Shown here one piece after another: positions 5,774 through 15,454 of a stretch of DNA of 32,696 bases. This DNA is from Zoogloea sp. (GTDB lineage Bacteria > Pseudomonadota > Gammaproteobacteria > Burkholderiales > Rhodocyclaceae). Numbering within the stretch: the stretch's first letter is position 1; every line of letters starts with the position of its first letter. A program made the translations under genes and the position numbers. The DNA lies in contig WBTZ01000053.1 in the NCBI GenBank assembly GCA_009026175.1, positions 1 to 32,696 on the forward strand, given 5' to 3'. Below the pieces are notes generated by a model, which was not told the DNA's origin, made no database searches, and was given only the letters and a program-made list of their open reading frames with translations.

Positions 5774-8700
5774 TCAATTCACTGGGATATGTACGGACAC
5801 CACCGTGCCCTCGCCGGGCTTGCTGCACACCGTCATCTCACCGCCCAGGCTGAGGGCGCGCTCGCGCATCCCGAGCAGGCCGAAGCCGCCGCTGTCCTGC
5901 GTGGTGTCGAAACCGCAGCCGTCGTCCCCCACCTCGAGCACCAGGTGCCGGTTGATGCGGCGCAGCCGGATCCACACATGGGTGGCCGCGGCGTGCCGGG
6001 CGATGTTCGTCAGCGACTCCTGGACAATGCGGAACAGGCCGGTGGCCCGGTCATCGTCGGCAATGGCCACGCCGGCATCCACATCGACCAGGCAGGGCAG
6101 ACCGACATTGACTTCGAACTCGCCGGACAGCCAGCGCAGGGCCGCCACAATGCCCAGGTCCATGGCTGCGGGCCGCAGGGTGGTGGCAATGCCCCGCACC
6201 ACGCTGATGGACTGGTCCACCAGCCCCTTCAGGCGGCGCGACTCACCCACCAGCTGCGCATCCTCGGCCCGCTCGCCGAGAACAGCCAGCCCCATGCGCA
6301 AGGCCGTGAGGTTCTGGCCTAGTTCATCGTGCACCTCGCGGGCCATATGCCGGCGCTCATCCTCCCGCACCATTTCGTAGTGCGTCGCCAGTTCGCGAAG
6401 GGCGGTGCGGGAGTGCTCGATCTCCAGCTCCTTCTCCTTCATCCCGGTGATGTCCACACCCACGCCGCTCCATACGACCTGCCCGTCGATGCGCCGCGGA
6501 ATCGCCCGCAGGCTCACCCAGCTGTCACGCTCGCCCACCAGGCGTCCCACCCAGGCCAGTTCGCCAAGGTGGCGCTCGCTGTCCGCCACCGCGGCCAGGA
6601 AGGCCTCCCGGTCATCCGGATGCAGGCAATCGAGGATGGCGTGATCGCCTGACTCAAGCTCCTCGGCCCCCACCCCGCACAGGGCATGCACGCTGCGATT
6701 CACATACAGCACCCGGATGCCGCCTCCGGCCTCCCGCAGGAATTCGAGGGCGATACCCGGCATGCTCTCGGCCATGCCCTGGAAACGGGCGTCCCGCTCC
6801 TCGATGCTGCGCTGCTGCCGGCGGTACTCCGTGATGTCATGGGCCTCGGCGATCACATGGTCGATCCGGCCGTCCTCGCCGGGGATGGGGCGCATCGAGA
6901 ACTCGTGGAACACCCTTTGCCCATTGCGGTCCATGGCCTGCAGCTCGAAGCGGACGCTCTCCCCCGCGGCGGCCCGTGCCACGCCCTGGCGCAGCACCTC
7001 CGGCGTGCCATCCACCTGGGTTGCTGCGCCCATCTCCCAGATCGGCACGCCGACCACCTCGGTCGACGCCAGGCCCAGGAACTCGACGCTGCGCCGGTTG
7101 AGGGCCAGGAAGCGCCCCTCCACGTCGAGCAGGGCAGCGTAGTGGAACAGGGAGTCGAACAGGGCCCGGAACCAGTTCTCGCTCTCCACCAGCGCACTCT
7201 CTGCAGCCTTGCGGGCCGTGACGTCATGCCCGGACACCTGGAAGCCGTCGAGCACCCGCCCTTCCCGATACAGCGGCAGCATGCTCCACTGCACCCAGAT
7301 CCGCCCGGCCACCGGATGGCGCATGGGCACCGTCAGCTCCATCCGGCGCGGGTGGGCCGCCAGATCCTGCAGCCTTGCCTCGAACTCGCGCAGGGCCTCT
7401 GGCGTCGCCACCTGCTCCCGCATCAGCCCGTCCCAGCGCTTGCCGACCATGTTGTCCTGGGTCTCGCCATACATCTCGGCGCAGGCCCGGTTGGCGTAGA
7501 CCAGGGTGGAGTCCGGCCGCCAGCGGCAGATCATGTCCCGCTGGGTGTCCAGCACCAGCCGCCGCATCTGCTCGCTCTCCCGCAGCTGCCCTTCCATCTC
7601 GTACTGGCGGGAGATGTCCTGCACATTGACGATGCGGAAGTTGACCCGGCCGTCCGGCCTGTAAACCACGATCACGGTGACCCGCACCGGGAACTCCGAG
7701 CCATCCTTGCGCAAGTGCACGGAGTCGAAGCAGTGCTGGCCGGCCTCGTGGGCCCGGGCGATATGCGCGGCCATCCCCTGGCGGACCGACGGCGCAAACA
7801 CCTCGACGATGGGACGACCGATCAGCGCCTCCCGCGCGTAGCCATGCATGCGGGCAAACGCCGGGTTCAGGTCCTTCAGGAAGATCCCGTCCGCATCACC
7901 GAGCGCGATCCCCGAGCTCGCGCTCATGAAGACCCTCTCCCAGCACTCCAGCTCCTGCTCGCGGGTCGCCTGGTCGGTACAGTCATCAACCGCGGCGATC
8001 ACGAGACGCTGGCCATCGATCTCGACACAGGTCAGACGGACATCGGCAAGCAGCGGGTGGCCATCGCTGCGCCTGGCCATGCAGCGCACCTGATGGCTGC
8101 TGCCGACCACGCTGTCGCGAAGGAAGGCGCCCACCGACTCATCCTCGAAAAAGCTGCTCAGCAGGCGCTTCACGGCAGCCTCGGGAGAGAGCATGAACAG
8201 CGCTTCGGCCTGGGAGTTGAGGAGTTCCACCCGGCCGTCCGCAGCCGCCGTCACCAGGGCCGATGGCGCATGGTCGAGGATCGCCTGGTACTTGCGCTGC
8301 TGCAGCCTCAGCGCCTGGGCCAGCGGGAAGGCTGCCCGGTAGAGGGCCAGGCCGCCCAGCGCGGTGAACGCGCCGATGACCCAGACCGCCATCCACAGCC
8401 AGCGCAGGGCCGGCTCCATGAGCTCATCCAGGTCGACCTTCTCGACGATGGCCAGCCCGCGCCCGAGGGACATATGGGCCGCCTTCACCTGCACGGCCCG
8501 GTAGTCGGCGGCGATGCTCACACCGGTCTCCCCGTCGAGGGCCCGGGTGATCGGTATCGGGGCCCCCCGCACGCTCGCCGGGGCGACGAAGGCCGCCCGC
8601 GAGAAGCGGCTCGGCAGGCAGTGGGAGCGGCCGTTGATGCGGGCGCAGTAGAGGGTCTCGCCGGTACGCCCGAAGGTCGCCGGCACGAACAGGCCCACAT

Positions 8701-9763
8701 GGGTACTGCTCAGCTCGAGCACTGCCGACAGGCTTCCACTGCGGCCGTCCCGGTATCGCAGCGGGCGGGTCACGACGAGTTTCGGGGACTCATCCCACAG
8801 CAGGCTGACCCCCTCCCATTCCGTCGCCAGGCGGTGCCCTTCCCTGACGGGAATCCCGAAGGCCCAGTGTCCGCCCCCCTCCCGCTGTGCAATCAGGGCC
8901 GAGGGCAGGCTCAGATTGTCCGGGGAGTGATAGCGGGCCAGCAGGGCCGCACCATCGGCAGGCGCCTCGCCGGCGAGGATCCGGTCGAGCGTGATCTCCA
9001 GGTCGGTGCGGACCTGCGCCAGCCCGCGATCGATCCGGGAGGCATGGTCGATGAGGCGGGCCAGCAAGGCCTCGTCATAGGCTTTCAGCATGGCCCTGGC
9101 GGTGAGATTGACCCCCGCGACGCCCACGCAGAGGGACGACAGCAGCACGATGCCCACCCCCATCATGGTCAGGCGACGGTCATCCCGGTCACGGTAAAAG
9201 GCGCACCACGCCCCCCGGCGCAGGCCGACCCCCGCCATGGCCGCCGACAGGACGATCAGTACCAGGGAGGTCGTGACGGGCTGCACGCGGCCATCCGACA
9301 AGCCCAGCCCCACCGTCCCCTCCCCCAGCAGGAAGCCGAGAATGTTCATCAGGGCCAGCGCCAGCACGGCCAGCGTGGCCAGTTGCGAGAGCAGCGGGCG
9401 CGCCAGCGCCAGGCCAGCCAGGGCGATGCCGGCAAACATGAAGGCCAGCGAGGACGCCAGGCTCAGGCGGCCGGGCCACTCGGGCAGCGCCACCCCACCA
9501 TGGATGGCCACCAGGCCAAGCCCTCCGTCGGCCACGAGCAGGATGGCGAGCAGCACGGCGGCAAGGCGCAGGGCGCGGCGTGTCGCCGCGGCCGCAACCA
9601 CCGCCAGCCCGGCCAGCACCAGCCCGATCCCCGCATGGGGCCCGGTCAGATAGACGCCGGGCAGCAAGGGCTCCAGCCAGGACAGCGCCGCCAGCAATCC
9701 GAAGACCGCCACCGCCAGGCCGGCGATCCGGTGCATGCCGGCGAGTCGATGCAATCCGTCCAT
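5774..9763 (-). CDS. Large multi-PAS sensor histidine kinase (NarX-type, HisKA_3)
   Basis: A 1329-aa membrane histidine kinase. About seven hydrophobic segments occupy residues 12-220, then a ~230-residue probable periplasmic sensor domain (221-453), one more membrane segment (~455-475), and five PAS-type domains (about 490-600, 605-720, 735-850, 862-980, 990-1108). The kinase core is HisKA_3 with H1145 in REVHDELGQNLTALR, and a HATPase with N1253 and GDDGCGF plus GGFGLLGM. It should phosphorylate the regulator whose gene starts eight bases downstream. The ATG at 9763, ten bases past the stop of the GGDEF-EAL gene, was chosen because the frame upstream lies in that gene and is unstructured. 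The signal is unknown. Confidence 0.93.
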   Translation of the reverse strand: MDGLHRLAGMHRIAGLAVAVFGLLAALSWLEPLLPGVYLTGPHAGIGLVLAGLAVVAAAATRRALRLAAVLLAILLVADGGLGLVAIHGGVALPEWPGRLSLASSLAFMFAGIALAGLALARPLLSQLATLAVLALALMNILGFLLGEGTVGLGLSDGRVQPVTTSLVLIVLSAAMAGVGLRRGAWCAFYRDRDDRRLTMMGVGIVLLSSLCVGVAGVNLTARAMLKAYDEALLARLIDHASRIDRGLAQVRTDLEITLDRILAGEAPADGAALLARYHSPDNLSLPSALIAQREGGGHWAFGIPVREGHRLATEWEGVSLLWDESPKLVVTRPLRYRDGRSGSLSAVLELSSTHVGLFVPATFGRTGETLYCARINGRSHCLPSRFSRAAFVAPASVRGAPIPITRALDGETGVSIAADYRAVQVKAAHMSLGRGLAIVEKVDLDELMEPALRWLWMAVWVIGAFTALGGLALYRAAFPLAQALRLQQRKYQAILDHAPSALVTAAADGRVELLNSQAEALFMLSPEAAVKRLLSSFFEDESVGAFLRDSVVGSSHQVRCMARRSDGHPLLADVRLTCVEIDGQRLVIAAVDDCTDQATREQELECWERVFMSASSGIALGDADGIFLKDLNPAFARMHGYAREALIGRPIVEVFAPSVRQGMAAHIARAHEAGQHCFDSVHLRKDGSEFPVRVTVIVVYRPDGRVNFRIVNVQDISRQYEMEGQLRESEQMRRLVLDTQRDMICRWRPDSTLVYANRACAEMYGETQDNMVGKRWDGLMREQVATPEALREFEARLQDLAAHPRRMELTVPMRHPVAGRIWVQWSMLPLYREGRVLDGFQVSGHDVTARKAAESALVESENWFRALFDSLFHYAALLDVEGRFLALNRRSVEFLGLASTEVVGVPIWEMGAATQVDGTPEVLRQGVARAAAGESVRFELQAMDRNGQRVFHEFSMRPIPGEDGRIDHVIAEAHDITEYRRQQRSIEERDARFQGMAESMPGIALEFLREAGGGIRVLYVNRSVHALCGVGAEELESGDHAILDCLHPDDREAFLAAVADSERHLGELAWVGRLVGERDSWVSLRAIPRRIDGQVVWSGVGVDITGMKEKELEIEHSRTALRELATHYEMVREDERRHMAREVHDELGQNLTALRMGLAVLGERAEDAQLVGESRRLKGLVDQSISVVRGIATTLRPAAMDLGIVAALRWLSGEFEVNVGLPCLVDVDAGVAIADDDRATGLFRIVQESLTNIARHAAATHVWIRLRRINRHLVLEVGDDGCGFDTTQDSGGFGLLGMRERALSLGGEMTVCSKPGEGTVVSVHIPVN

Positions 9764-9773
9764 GGCTGGCCGC

Positions 9774-12700
9774 TCACTCACCCGCGGCGACCGGCACGGG
9801 AGTCTCCCCCCTGTGCCGCACCGAAAACGCGACCGCCTCGGCCGGCGCCACCGGCCGGCTGAAGAAATAGCCCTGCACGAAATCGCACTCGCACTCACGC
9901 AGGAAGGCAAGCTGATCGGCGGTCTCCACCCCTTCGGCGACCACCTGGATATCCAGGTTGTGGGCCATCGACACAATGGCACGGACGATCGCCGCATCAT
10001 CGGCGTTGGTGGACACTTCATCCACGAAGGAACGGTCGATCTTCAGCACATCCACCGGGAACTGCTTCAGATAACCCAGCGAGGAATAGCCGGTACCGAA
10101 ATCATCCACCGCGATGTTCACGCCCAGCCCCTTGATCTGGGTCAGCACCCGGGTCGTGGCCAGCGGGTCACGCATCAGCACGCCTTCCGTGATCTCCAGC
10201 TCCAGCAGCTCGCCCTCCAGGGAGGCATCCGCCAGCGCGGAGCGGATCAGGCGGGCCACATCCATGTATTCGAACTGCTGGGCCGACACGTTGACCGCCA
10301 CCGGCAGGACCACCGCGCCGGCATCGCGCCACAGGCGGATCTGCCGGCAGGCTTCGCGGATCACCCACTCGCCCAGGTGGGCGATCAGCATGCTGCGCTC
10401 GGCAATCGGGATGAACTCGCCGGGCGACACGATGCCCCGCTGCGGGTGGCGCCAGCGCACCAGCGCCTCGAAGCCGGTGACCTGCCCGGAGCGCAGGGAC
10501 ACCTTGGGCTGGTACTGCAGGAACAGCTCCTCGTTGTCGATGCCGTGGCGCAGGTCCACCTCCATCTGCAGGTCCAGGTTGAAGCGCTCGTCCATGTCCG
10601 AGGTGTAGAACTGGTAGCCGTTGCGCCCCTGTTCCTTGGCCCGGTACATGGCCACGTCGGCCTTGCGCAGCAGCTCGTCGCCGTTGTCATGGTCAAAGGG
10701 ATAGACGCTGACGCCCAGGCTGGCGGTGACATAGATCTCCCGCCCATCGACGACGATCACCCGCCCCAGGACCTGGACCATCTTGTCGACGATGCCGACC
10801 ACATCGTTCACCGTGCTCAGCCCCGGCAGCAGGGCGATGAACTCGTCCCCGCCCTGGCGCGCCAGGGTGTCGCTGTGGCGCAGCACCTCCCTCAGGCGGC
10901 CGGCGACCTCGAGCAGGACCTGGTCGCCGTGGGCATGGCCGAGGGTGTCGTTGATGCGCTTGAAATTGTCCAGGTCGAGGAACACCACCGCCATCAGCTT
11001 GCGTTCGCGCTTGGCATTGGCGATCGCCTGCTGCAGGCGGTCACGCATCAGCAGCCGGTTGGGCATGCCGGTCAGCGCATCATGGGTGGCCTGGAAGGAC
11101 AGGCGGTCTTCCATCATCTTGCGTTCGCGGATGTCCCGGGCCACCGTGGTCCAGTACTCGAAGGCGCCATTGGCGTCCTTGTGGGTCATGATCACCTGCC
11201 AGGTGGCGATCTCTTCGCCACTGCGGCTGCGCCAGACCGTCTCGCCTTCCCACACGCCATGCTTCTCCGCCTGGGGCAGGGCCCGGTTGCGGATGAACTG
11301 GGCCACCGGCCGCGAATGGTGGTCCTCCAGGGACTCACCCGAGATGTCCTCGTTGAGGCCGATGCCCAGCATGGTGCGGCCATAGGGATTGAGGTAGAGG
11401 TTGCGGCCCTCCCGGTCGGCCACCGCCACGGCATCGCCCATCCGCTCGATGATGGCGAGCAGGCGGGCGTTGTGGCTGGTTGCCTCCTTCTCCACCGAGA
11501 TATCGCTGATCATCAGCAGCAGCGGCCCCACCGTACCGTCGGCCGCATCCACCAGGGCCGCCGCCAGACGCGCCCAGCAATGCTGGCCATCCTTGCGCAG
11601 CATCTTGAGCTCTGCCGAATAGAGGGGCAGCCGGCCCTCGCAGAGCGCGAGGATGTCCCGCGCCACGGTCAGGCGCTGCTCCACCGGAAAGAGGCTGTTG
11701 AGGGTGACCTGCTCCAGCTCGCCCGGCGCATAGCCGAGCAGCTCGCCGAGGAAGGTGTTCACCCGCAGGACCATCCCGCTGCAGTCCACAAAGGCCATGC
11801 CGGTCGGGAAGTCATCGAAGGCATGGCGGAAGATCCGCTCGCTTTTCTCCAGGGCCTTCTGCAGGGCCCGCTGGTGACTCACGTCCCGGGTAATCCCCCG
11901 GTAGCCCATGAAACGCCCATCCTGCTCGAAATAGGGTGCCGCATTGGTCTCCACCATGCGCAGCTCTCCGCTGCTGCTGCGGTTGGTGTGGTCCAGGTGC
12001 AGCAGCGGCTCACGGCGGACCACGATCTCCCGAACCAGGGGGCTGAGCTGGGCCGCGTCGGCCTCGGTCATGAAGGAGAACAGGCTGCACCCCACCACCT
12101 CCTCGGGCCGGTAGCCCAGCAGATCCCTGACCCGCTGACTGGAATAAGTGAGCACGCCGGCCGGGTCCATCTCCCACACCCAGTCAGCCGAGTTGTCGAG
12201 GAAGCTGCGCACCCGCAGCTCACTCTCCCGCAGCTGGCGGGTCATGCGTACCCGCTCGCTGACATCGCGCATGGTGGCGATGACACAGCGCCGCCCATCC
12301 AGCACCACCGGGCTGAGGGCGATATCCACCGGAAACTCGCTGCCATCGCGACGCCGTGCATACAGCTCCTGGCCACCCGCCATGCTGCGGGACTGGGGCG
12401 CAGCCATGTAGCCCATGACCTTCTCCCGGTGGGCACCGCGGTAGCGCTCCGGCAGCAACACGTCGATGGGCAAGCCCCGGACGTGGTCCTCCTGGTATCC
12501 CGTCAGCCCGGTGAAATGGGGATTCACCCGCAGGATCTCACCCGTATCCCCGACCAGGATCACCCCATCCGGAGACGACATGAACATCGCCTCCATCTCC
12601 TCGCCCTTCCGTGCCGCCACCTGCTCGGCCTCGATGAGGCGGCGGTGCGGCTCTCGGATCATGCCGCCGATCAGGGTGCGGTACAGCACGAAACAACCGA

Positions 12701-13454
12701 CCACCTTGTAGAGGTGGCCCATCAGGATGAACACGTCGTTGCTGCGGGTGTACGCGACGAAGCACCACTCGCTGGCGATCAGGGTCAGCACCGCAATGAT
12801 CATTCCCTCACGGGCATAAGGTGCCGGGATGGCGCCGCGCCGGAGCTCCTGGAGGAGCACCAGGCACAGGATGGCGATGACCAGGTATTCCACCCCGATC
12901 TTGACCCGGGTCAGCCCCCCGTCCCAGAAGATCCCCGGGTAGGCCTCTGCCAGCAGGGCCACGGCGGGGATCAGCACCACGGCCGAGGCAAGCACCGCGG
13001 TCAGCATGCCCCGCTGCAGGCGTGCGCTGCCCTGCTTCGACCAGTCCAGGGATACGCTGATGAACAGGCCCACCGCCATCACCAGGCGCCCGGCCAGCCA
13101 GAAGGCGATGGACTTGGCGTCCTGGTTGCGGGTCAGCCAGTCGGGCATGCCCGGAAATGACAGCAGGTGGGCCATGTCGAGCAGGGCCACCAGCAGGAAC
13201 AGGCCGCCCACATGAGCGCCGGCCATGGACCCGTTGAGCACCAGGGCATTGCGCCCGACCATGAAGACCATCGCCGACACCGTCACCGCCAGGATCTCGA
13301 GGACGGAGTGGAGCGCGATCCAGCCGTGGCCGAACGAAAAGGACGACGGCATGAAGATCAGGACGGCCGCCAGGCCGATGCCCCAACCCAGGGTCCATTG
13401 CCGCAGCGTCGAGAAGAAGAGGTGCAGAGGTGCAGCCTGCATGAGCGGATTCAT
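9774..13454 (-). CDS. MASE3-PAS-GGDEF-EAL cyclic-di-GMP protein
   Basis: A 1226-aa membrane protein. Residues ~15-265 form a multi-span domain resembling MASE3 (GHGWIALHSVLEI, HLLSFPGMP). Four PAS-type domains follow (~283-405, 411-528, 536-655, 660-778), then GGDEF (~783-950) and EAL (~960-1205). The cyclase site is intact (GGDEF at 868-872) with an RxxD inhibitory site (R859-D862). The phosphodiesterase site also looks intact (EAL at 996-998, DDFGTG at 1117-1122, AEGVE at 1173-1177). It could therefore make or break cyclic-di-GMP. The first PAS closely resembles the PAS of the next kinase (13657-15402). The ATG at 13454 has a 16-bp palindrome 28 bases ahead. The kinase gene follows after ten bases, suggesting one transcript. 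Confidence 0.94.
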   Translation of the reverse strand: MNPLMQAAPLHLFFSTLRQWTLGWGIGLAAVLIFMPSSFSFGHGWIALHSVLEILAVTVSAMVFMVGRNALVLNGSMAGAHVGGLFLLVALLDMAHLLSFPGMPDWLTRNQDAKSIAFWLAGRLVMAVGLFISVSLDWSKQGSARLQRGMLTAVLASAVVLIPAVALLAEAYPGIFWDGGLTRVKIGVEYLVIAILCLVLLQELRRGAIPAPYAREGMIIAVLTLIASEWCFVAYTRSNDVFILMGHLYKVVGCFVLYRTLIGGMIREPHRRLIEAEQVAARKGEEMEAMFMSSPDGVILVGDTGEILRVNPHFTGLTGYQEDHVRGLPIDVLLPERYRGAHREKVMGYMAAPQSRSMAGGQELYARRRDGSEFPVDIALSPVVLDGRRCVIATMRDVSERVRMTRQLRESELRVRSFLDNSADWVWEMDPAGVLTYSSQRVRDLLGYRPEEVVGCSLFSFMTEADAAQLSPLVREIVVRREPLLHLDHTNRSSSGELRMVETNAAPYFEQDGRFMGYRGITRDVSHQRALQKALEKSERIFRHAFDDFPTGMAFVDCSGMVLRVNTFLGELLGYAPGELEQVTLNSLFPVEQRLTVARDILALCEGRLPLYSAELKMLRKDGQHCWARLAAALVDAADGTVGPLLLMISDISVEKEATSHNARLLAIIERMGDAVAVADREGRNLYLNPYGRTMLGIGLNEDISGESLEDHHSRPVAQFIRNRALPQAEKHGVWEGETVWRSRSGEEIATWQVIMTHKDANGAFEYWTTVARDIRERKMMEDRLSFQATHDALTGMPNRLLMRDRLQQAIANAKRERKLMAVVFLDLDNFKRINDTLGHAHGDQVLLEVAGRLREVLRHSDTLARQGGDEFIALLPGLSTVNDVVGIVDKMVQVLGRVIVVDGREIYVTASLGVSVYPFDHDNGDELLRKADVAMYRAKEQGRNGYQFYTSDMDERFNLDLQMEVDLRHGIDNEELFLQYQPKVSLRSGQVTGFEALVRWRHPQRGIVSPGEFIPIAERSMLIAHLGEWVIREACRQIRLWRDAGAVVLPVAVNVSAQQFEYMDVARLIRSALADASLEGELLELEITEGVLMRDPLATTRVLTQIKGLGVNIAVDDFGTGYSSLGYLKQFPVDVLKIDRSFVDEVSTNADDAAIVRAIVSMAHNLDIQVVAEGVETADQLAFLRECECDFVQGYFFSRPVAPAEAVAFSVRHRGETPVPVAAGE

Positions 13455-13481
13455 GGTCGAATCGATTGGTTGGGAAGTTAA

Positions 13482-13497
13482 TTTCCGTTAACGGAAA
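13482..13497. repeat. Perfect 16-bp palindrome before the GGDEF-EAL gene
   Basis: TTTCCGTTAACGGAAA reads the same on both strands. It lies 28-43 bases ahead of the ATG at 13454 in the only sizeable gap (202 bases) of the sensor block upstream of this gene. It looks like a dimeric operator or a leader hairpin. A second, weaker inverted repeat (GAATG-AATTC-CATTC) lies at 13529-13543. I see no convincing promoter hexamers in the gap. Confidence 0.5.
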
Positions 13498-13656
13498 GCC
13501 CCGAAAAATACCACTGTTATGAGTAAGGGAATGAATTCCATTCACCAAAGACAGGAAAATCTCCGCACTGCATCAAATTTTTCGCCCCTGTCCGGCCCGA
13601 CGCCCCCCTGCATCCCACCGAAACTCGCCCTCCACCTGAACGGCAGGCGCAGCCGG

Positions 13657-15402
13657 TCAGCACGCACGGGCGTCCTCCTGCCGCAGCCTGGGCCGTGACG
13701 ACGCGGCACTGACGGCCAGGATGCCGGCAGCCACCGACACCAGTTCGTCACGGCATACCGGCTTGACCAGGTGGGCGACGATGCCGGTCGGCTCGCGACG
13801 GGCATCCAAGGCACGTATCTCGCCACTGCTCATCATGACCACCGGGATCTGCCGCCAACGCTCACGGCTGCCCAGCAACCGTGCCAGTTCGAAGCCGCTC
13901 ATGCCCGGCATGCGCGCGTCCAGCAGGATCAGGTCGCAGGGCGGCTGGCCTGCGGCTGCGTCGATCCACACCAGGGCCTCCGCGGCGGAGGCAAAGGGCA
14001 GCACCGCCACGCCCTTGCTGAGCAACAGATCCGAGAGCACCCGGCGATGGGTCGCCTGGCTGTCCACCACCACCACCCTCCGCCCCGCAAAGACATGCTC
14101 ATGGCCGGGCGGCTGCAGCTCCGGACAGGTACCGAAACGTGCCGTGAAATGAAAGACACTGCCCTGCCCCGGTGTGCTTTCCAGCCACAGGCGGCCATCC
14201 ATCATGCCCACCAGATGGCGGCAGATGGCGAGGCCCAGGCCCGTGCCGCCGTACTCGCGGGTGGTGGCCTCCTCGGCCTGCATGAACTTCTCGAAGATCC
14301 GCTCATGGCGCTCGGCCGGAATGCCGATGCCGGTGTCCCGTACCGAGAAATGCAGGCCCATGGCCGTTCCTTGCGCCCCCTCGGGATCGATCGAGACCCG
14401 GATGAAGATGCCGCCGGACGCAGTGAACTTCAGGGCATTGCCGATCAGGTTCCACAACACCTGGCGCAGACGCGCCGAGTCGCCGACCAGCATGACCGGG
14501 ACATCCGGAGCGATCTCGCAGACCAACTCCAGCCCCTTCTCGCGGGCCGACGGGGCCATCGACTTGGCCACCTGGCAAACGCTCCTGCCCAGCTCGAAGG
14601 GCAGCGCCTCCATGTGCAGCTGGCCGGCCTCGATGCGGGAGAAATCCAGGATGTCATTGACGACCGCGCGCAGGCTCTCCGCCGAGCCTTTGAGGATCTC
14701 CAGATACTGGCGCTGGATCGGGTCGACGGCCGTGGACAGGGTCAGGTCGGCCATCCCGAGGATGCCGTTGAGCGGTGTCCGGATCTCATGGCTCATGTTG
14801 GCCACGAAGGCGCTCTTGGCGCGGCTGTTTTCCTCGGCCGCCTGCAGCGCGGTGCGCAGCGCCTCCTTGATCAGCACCCTCTCGGTCACATCACGCAGGG
14901 AGGCGATGATGCACGGGCGACCATCGATGTCCACCGGGCTCAGGGACACCGCCACCGGGAACTCGCTGCCGTCCTGCCGGCGGGCGTACAAATCCTTTCC
15001 CGACGCCATGCCGCGGGTCCGCGGGGCCGCCATGTAGCCCGCCACCTGCTGCCGGTGCATGTCACGGAAGCGTTCGGGCAGGAGCACGTCGAGGCTCTGC
15101 CCGGCAAGGGCCTCGACGGCGAAGCCGGTCATCTCGGCCAGCCGGGGATTCACCAGCAGGATGCGGCCCTTCTCGTCCGCCAGCAGCGTTCCATCCGGCT
15201 CGGCCAGGAACATCGCCTCGAGCTGGGCATGCCGCTGCCGGGCAGCGCCTGCCACCACGTGCAGGTCCGCGAGACGGGCCCGGCACTCCCGAAGGCGTAG
15301 CGCAAGCCAGGCACTCACGCCCAGGAGGCCTCCCAGCACGCCGGCGAGCGTCAGTTGTCCGGGTACCGACAGCAGGATCTCCATCATCCGTTCCAGACGC
15401 AT
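13657..15402 (-). CDS. PAS hybrid histidine kinase with receiver domain
   Basis: A 581-aa hybrid kinase: one N-terminal membrane segment (~15-36), a PAS domain (~57-182), HisKA with H205 (NMSHEIRTPLNG), a full HATPase (N322 in LIGNALKFT, RDTGIGIP, GGTGLGLAI), and a C-terminal receiver (~442-560) with D495 (LLDARMPG) and K547. The receiver acid pair is D447-S448, so the second acidic residue is replaced, which may weaken metal binding. The PAS shares GYMAAP, LYARR.DGSEFPV and LPERFR blocks with the GGDEF-EAL protein downstream. The ATG at 15402 is used; ATGs at 15387 and 15384 are alternatives since no clear ribosome site precedes the first. No HPt or output domain is attached, so a separate partner is needed. 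Confidence 0.92.
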   Translation of the reverse strand: MRLERMMEILLSVPGQLTLAGVLGGLLGVSAWLALRLRECRARLADLHVVAGAARQRHAQLEAMFLAEPDGTLLADEKGRILLVNPRLAEMTGFAVEALAGQSLDVLLPERFRDMHRQQVAGYMAAPRTRGMASGKDLYARRQDGSEFPVAVSLSPVDIDGRPCIIASLRDVTERVLIKEALRTALQAAEENSRAKSAFVANMSHEIRTPLNGILGMADLTLSTAVDPIQRQYLEILKGSAESLRAVVNDILDFSRIEAGQLHMEALPFELGRSVCQVAKSMAPSAREKGLELVCEIAPDVPVMLVGDSARLRQVLWNLIGNALKFTASGGIFIRVSIDPEGAQGTAMGLHFSVRDTGIGIPAERHERIFEKFMQAEEATTREYGGTGLGLAICRHLVGMMDGRLWLESTPGQGSVFHFTARFGTCPELQPPGHEHVFAGRRVVVVDSQATHRRVLSDLLLSKGVAVLPFASAAEALVWIDAAAGQPPCDLILLDARMPGMSGFELARLLGSRERWRQIPVVMMSSGEIRALDARREPTGIVAHLVKPVCRDELVSVAAGILAVSAASSRPRLRQEDARAC

Positions 15403-15454
15403 TCACGCGCCGGCACGACACGTGCCGGGGCCCTGGCCAGCCTGCACGCGCTCA

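Noticed and set aside
6686..9862. 1058-codon plus-strand open frame opposite the large kinase
   Set aside because: Composition dominated by His, Gln, Arg, Pro and Gly with no recognisable motif; the minus strand encodes clear PAS and kinase domains.
9764..10021. N-terminal extension of the large kinase
   Set aside because: The extra 86 residues lie wholly inside the GGDEF-EAL gene in another frame and have no structure; the ATG at 9763 is preferred.
9735..13160. 1141-codon plus-strand open frame opposite the GGDEF-EAL gene
   Set aside because: Same antisense artefact; no start signal and no domain.
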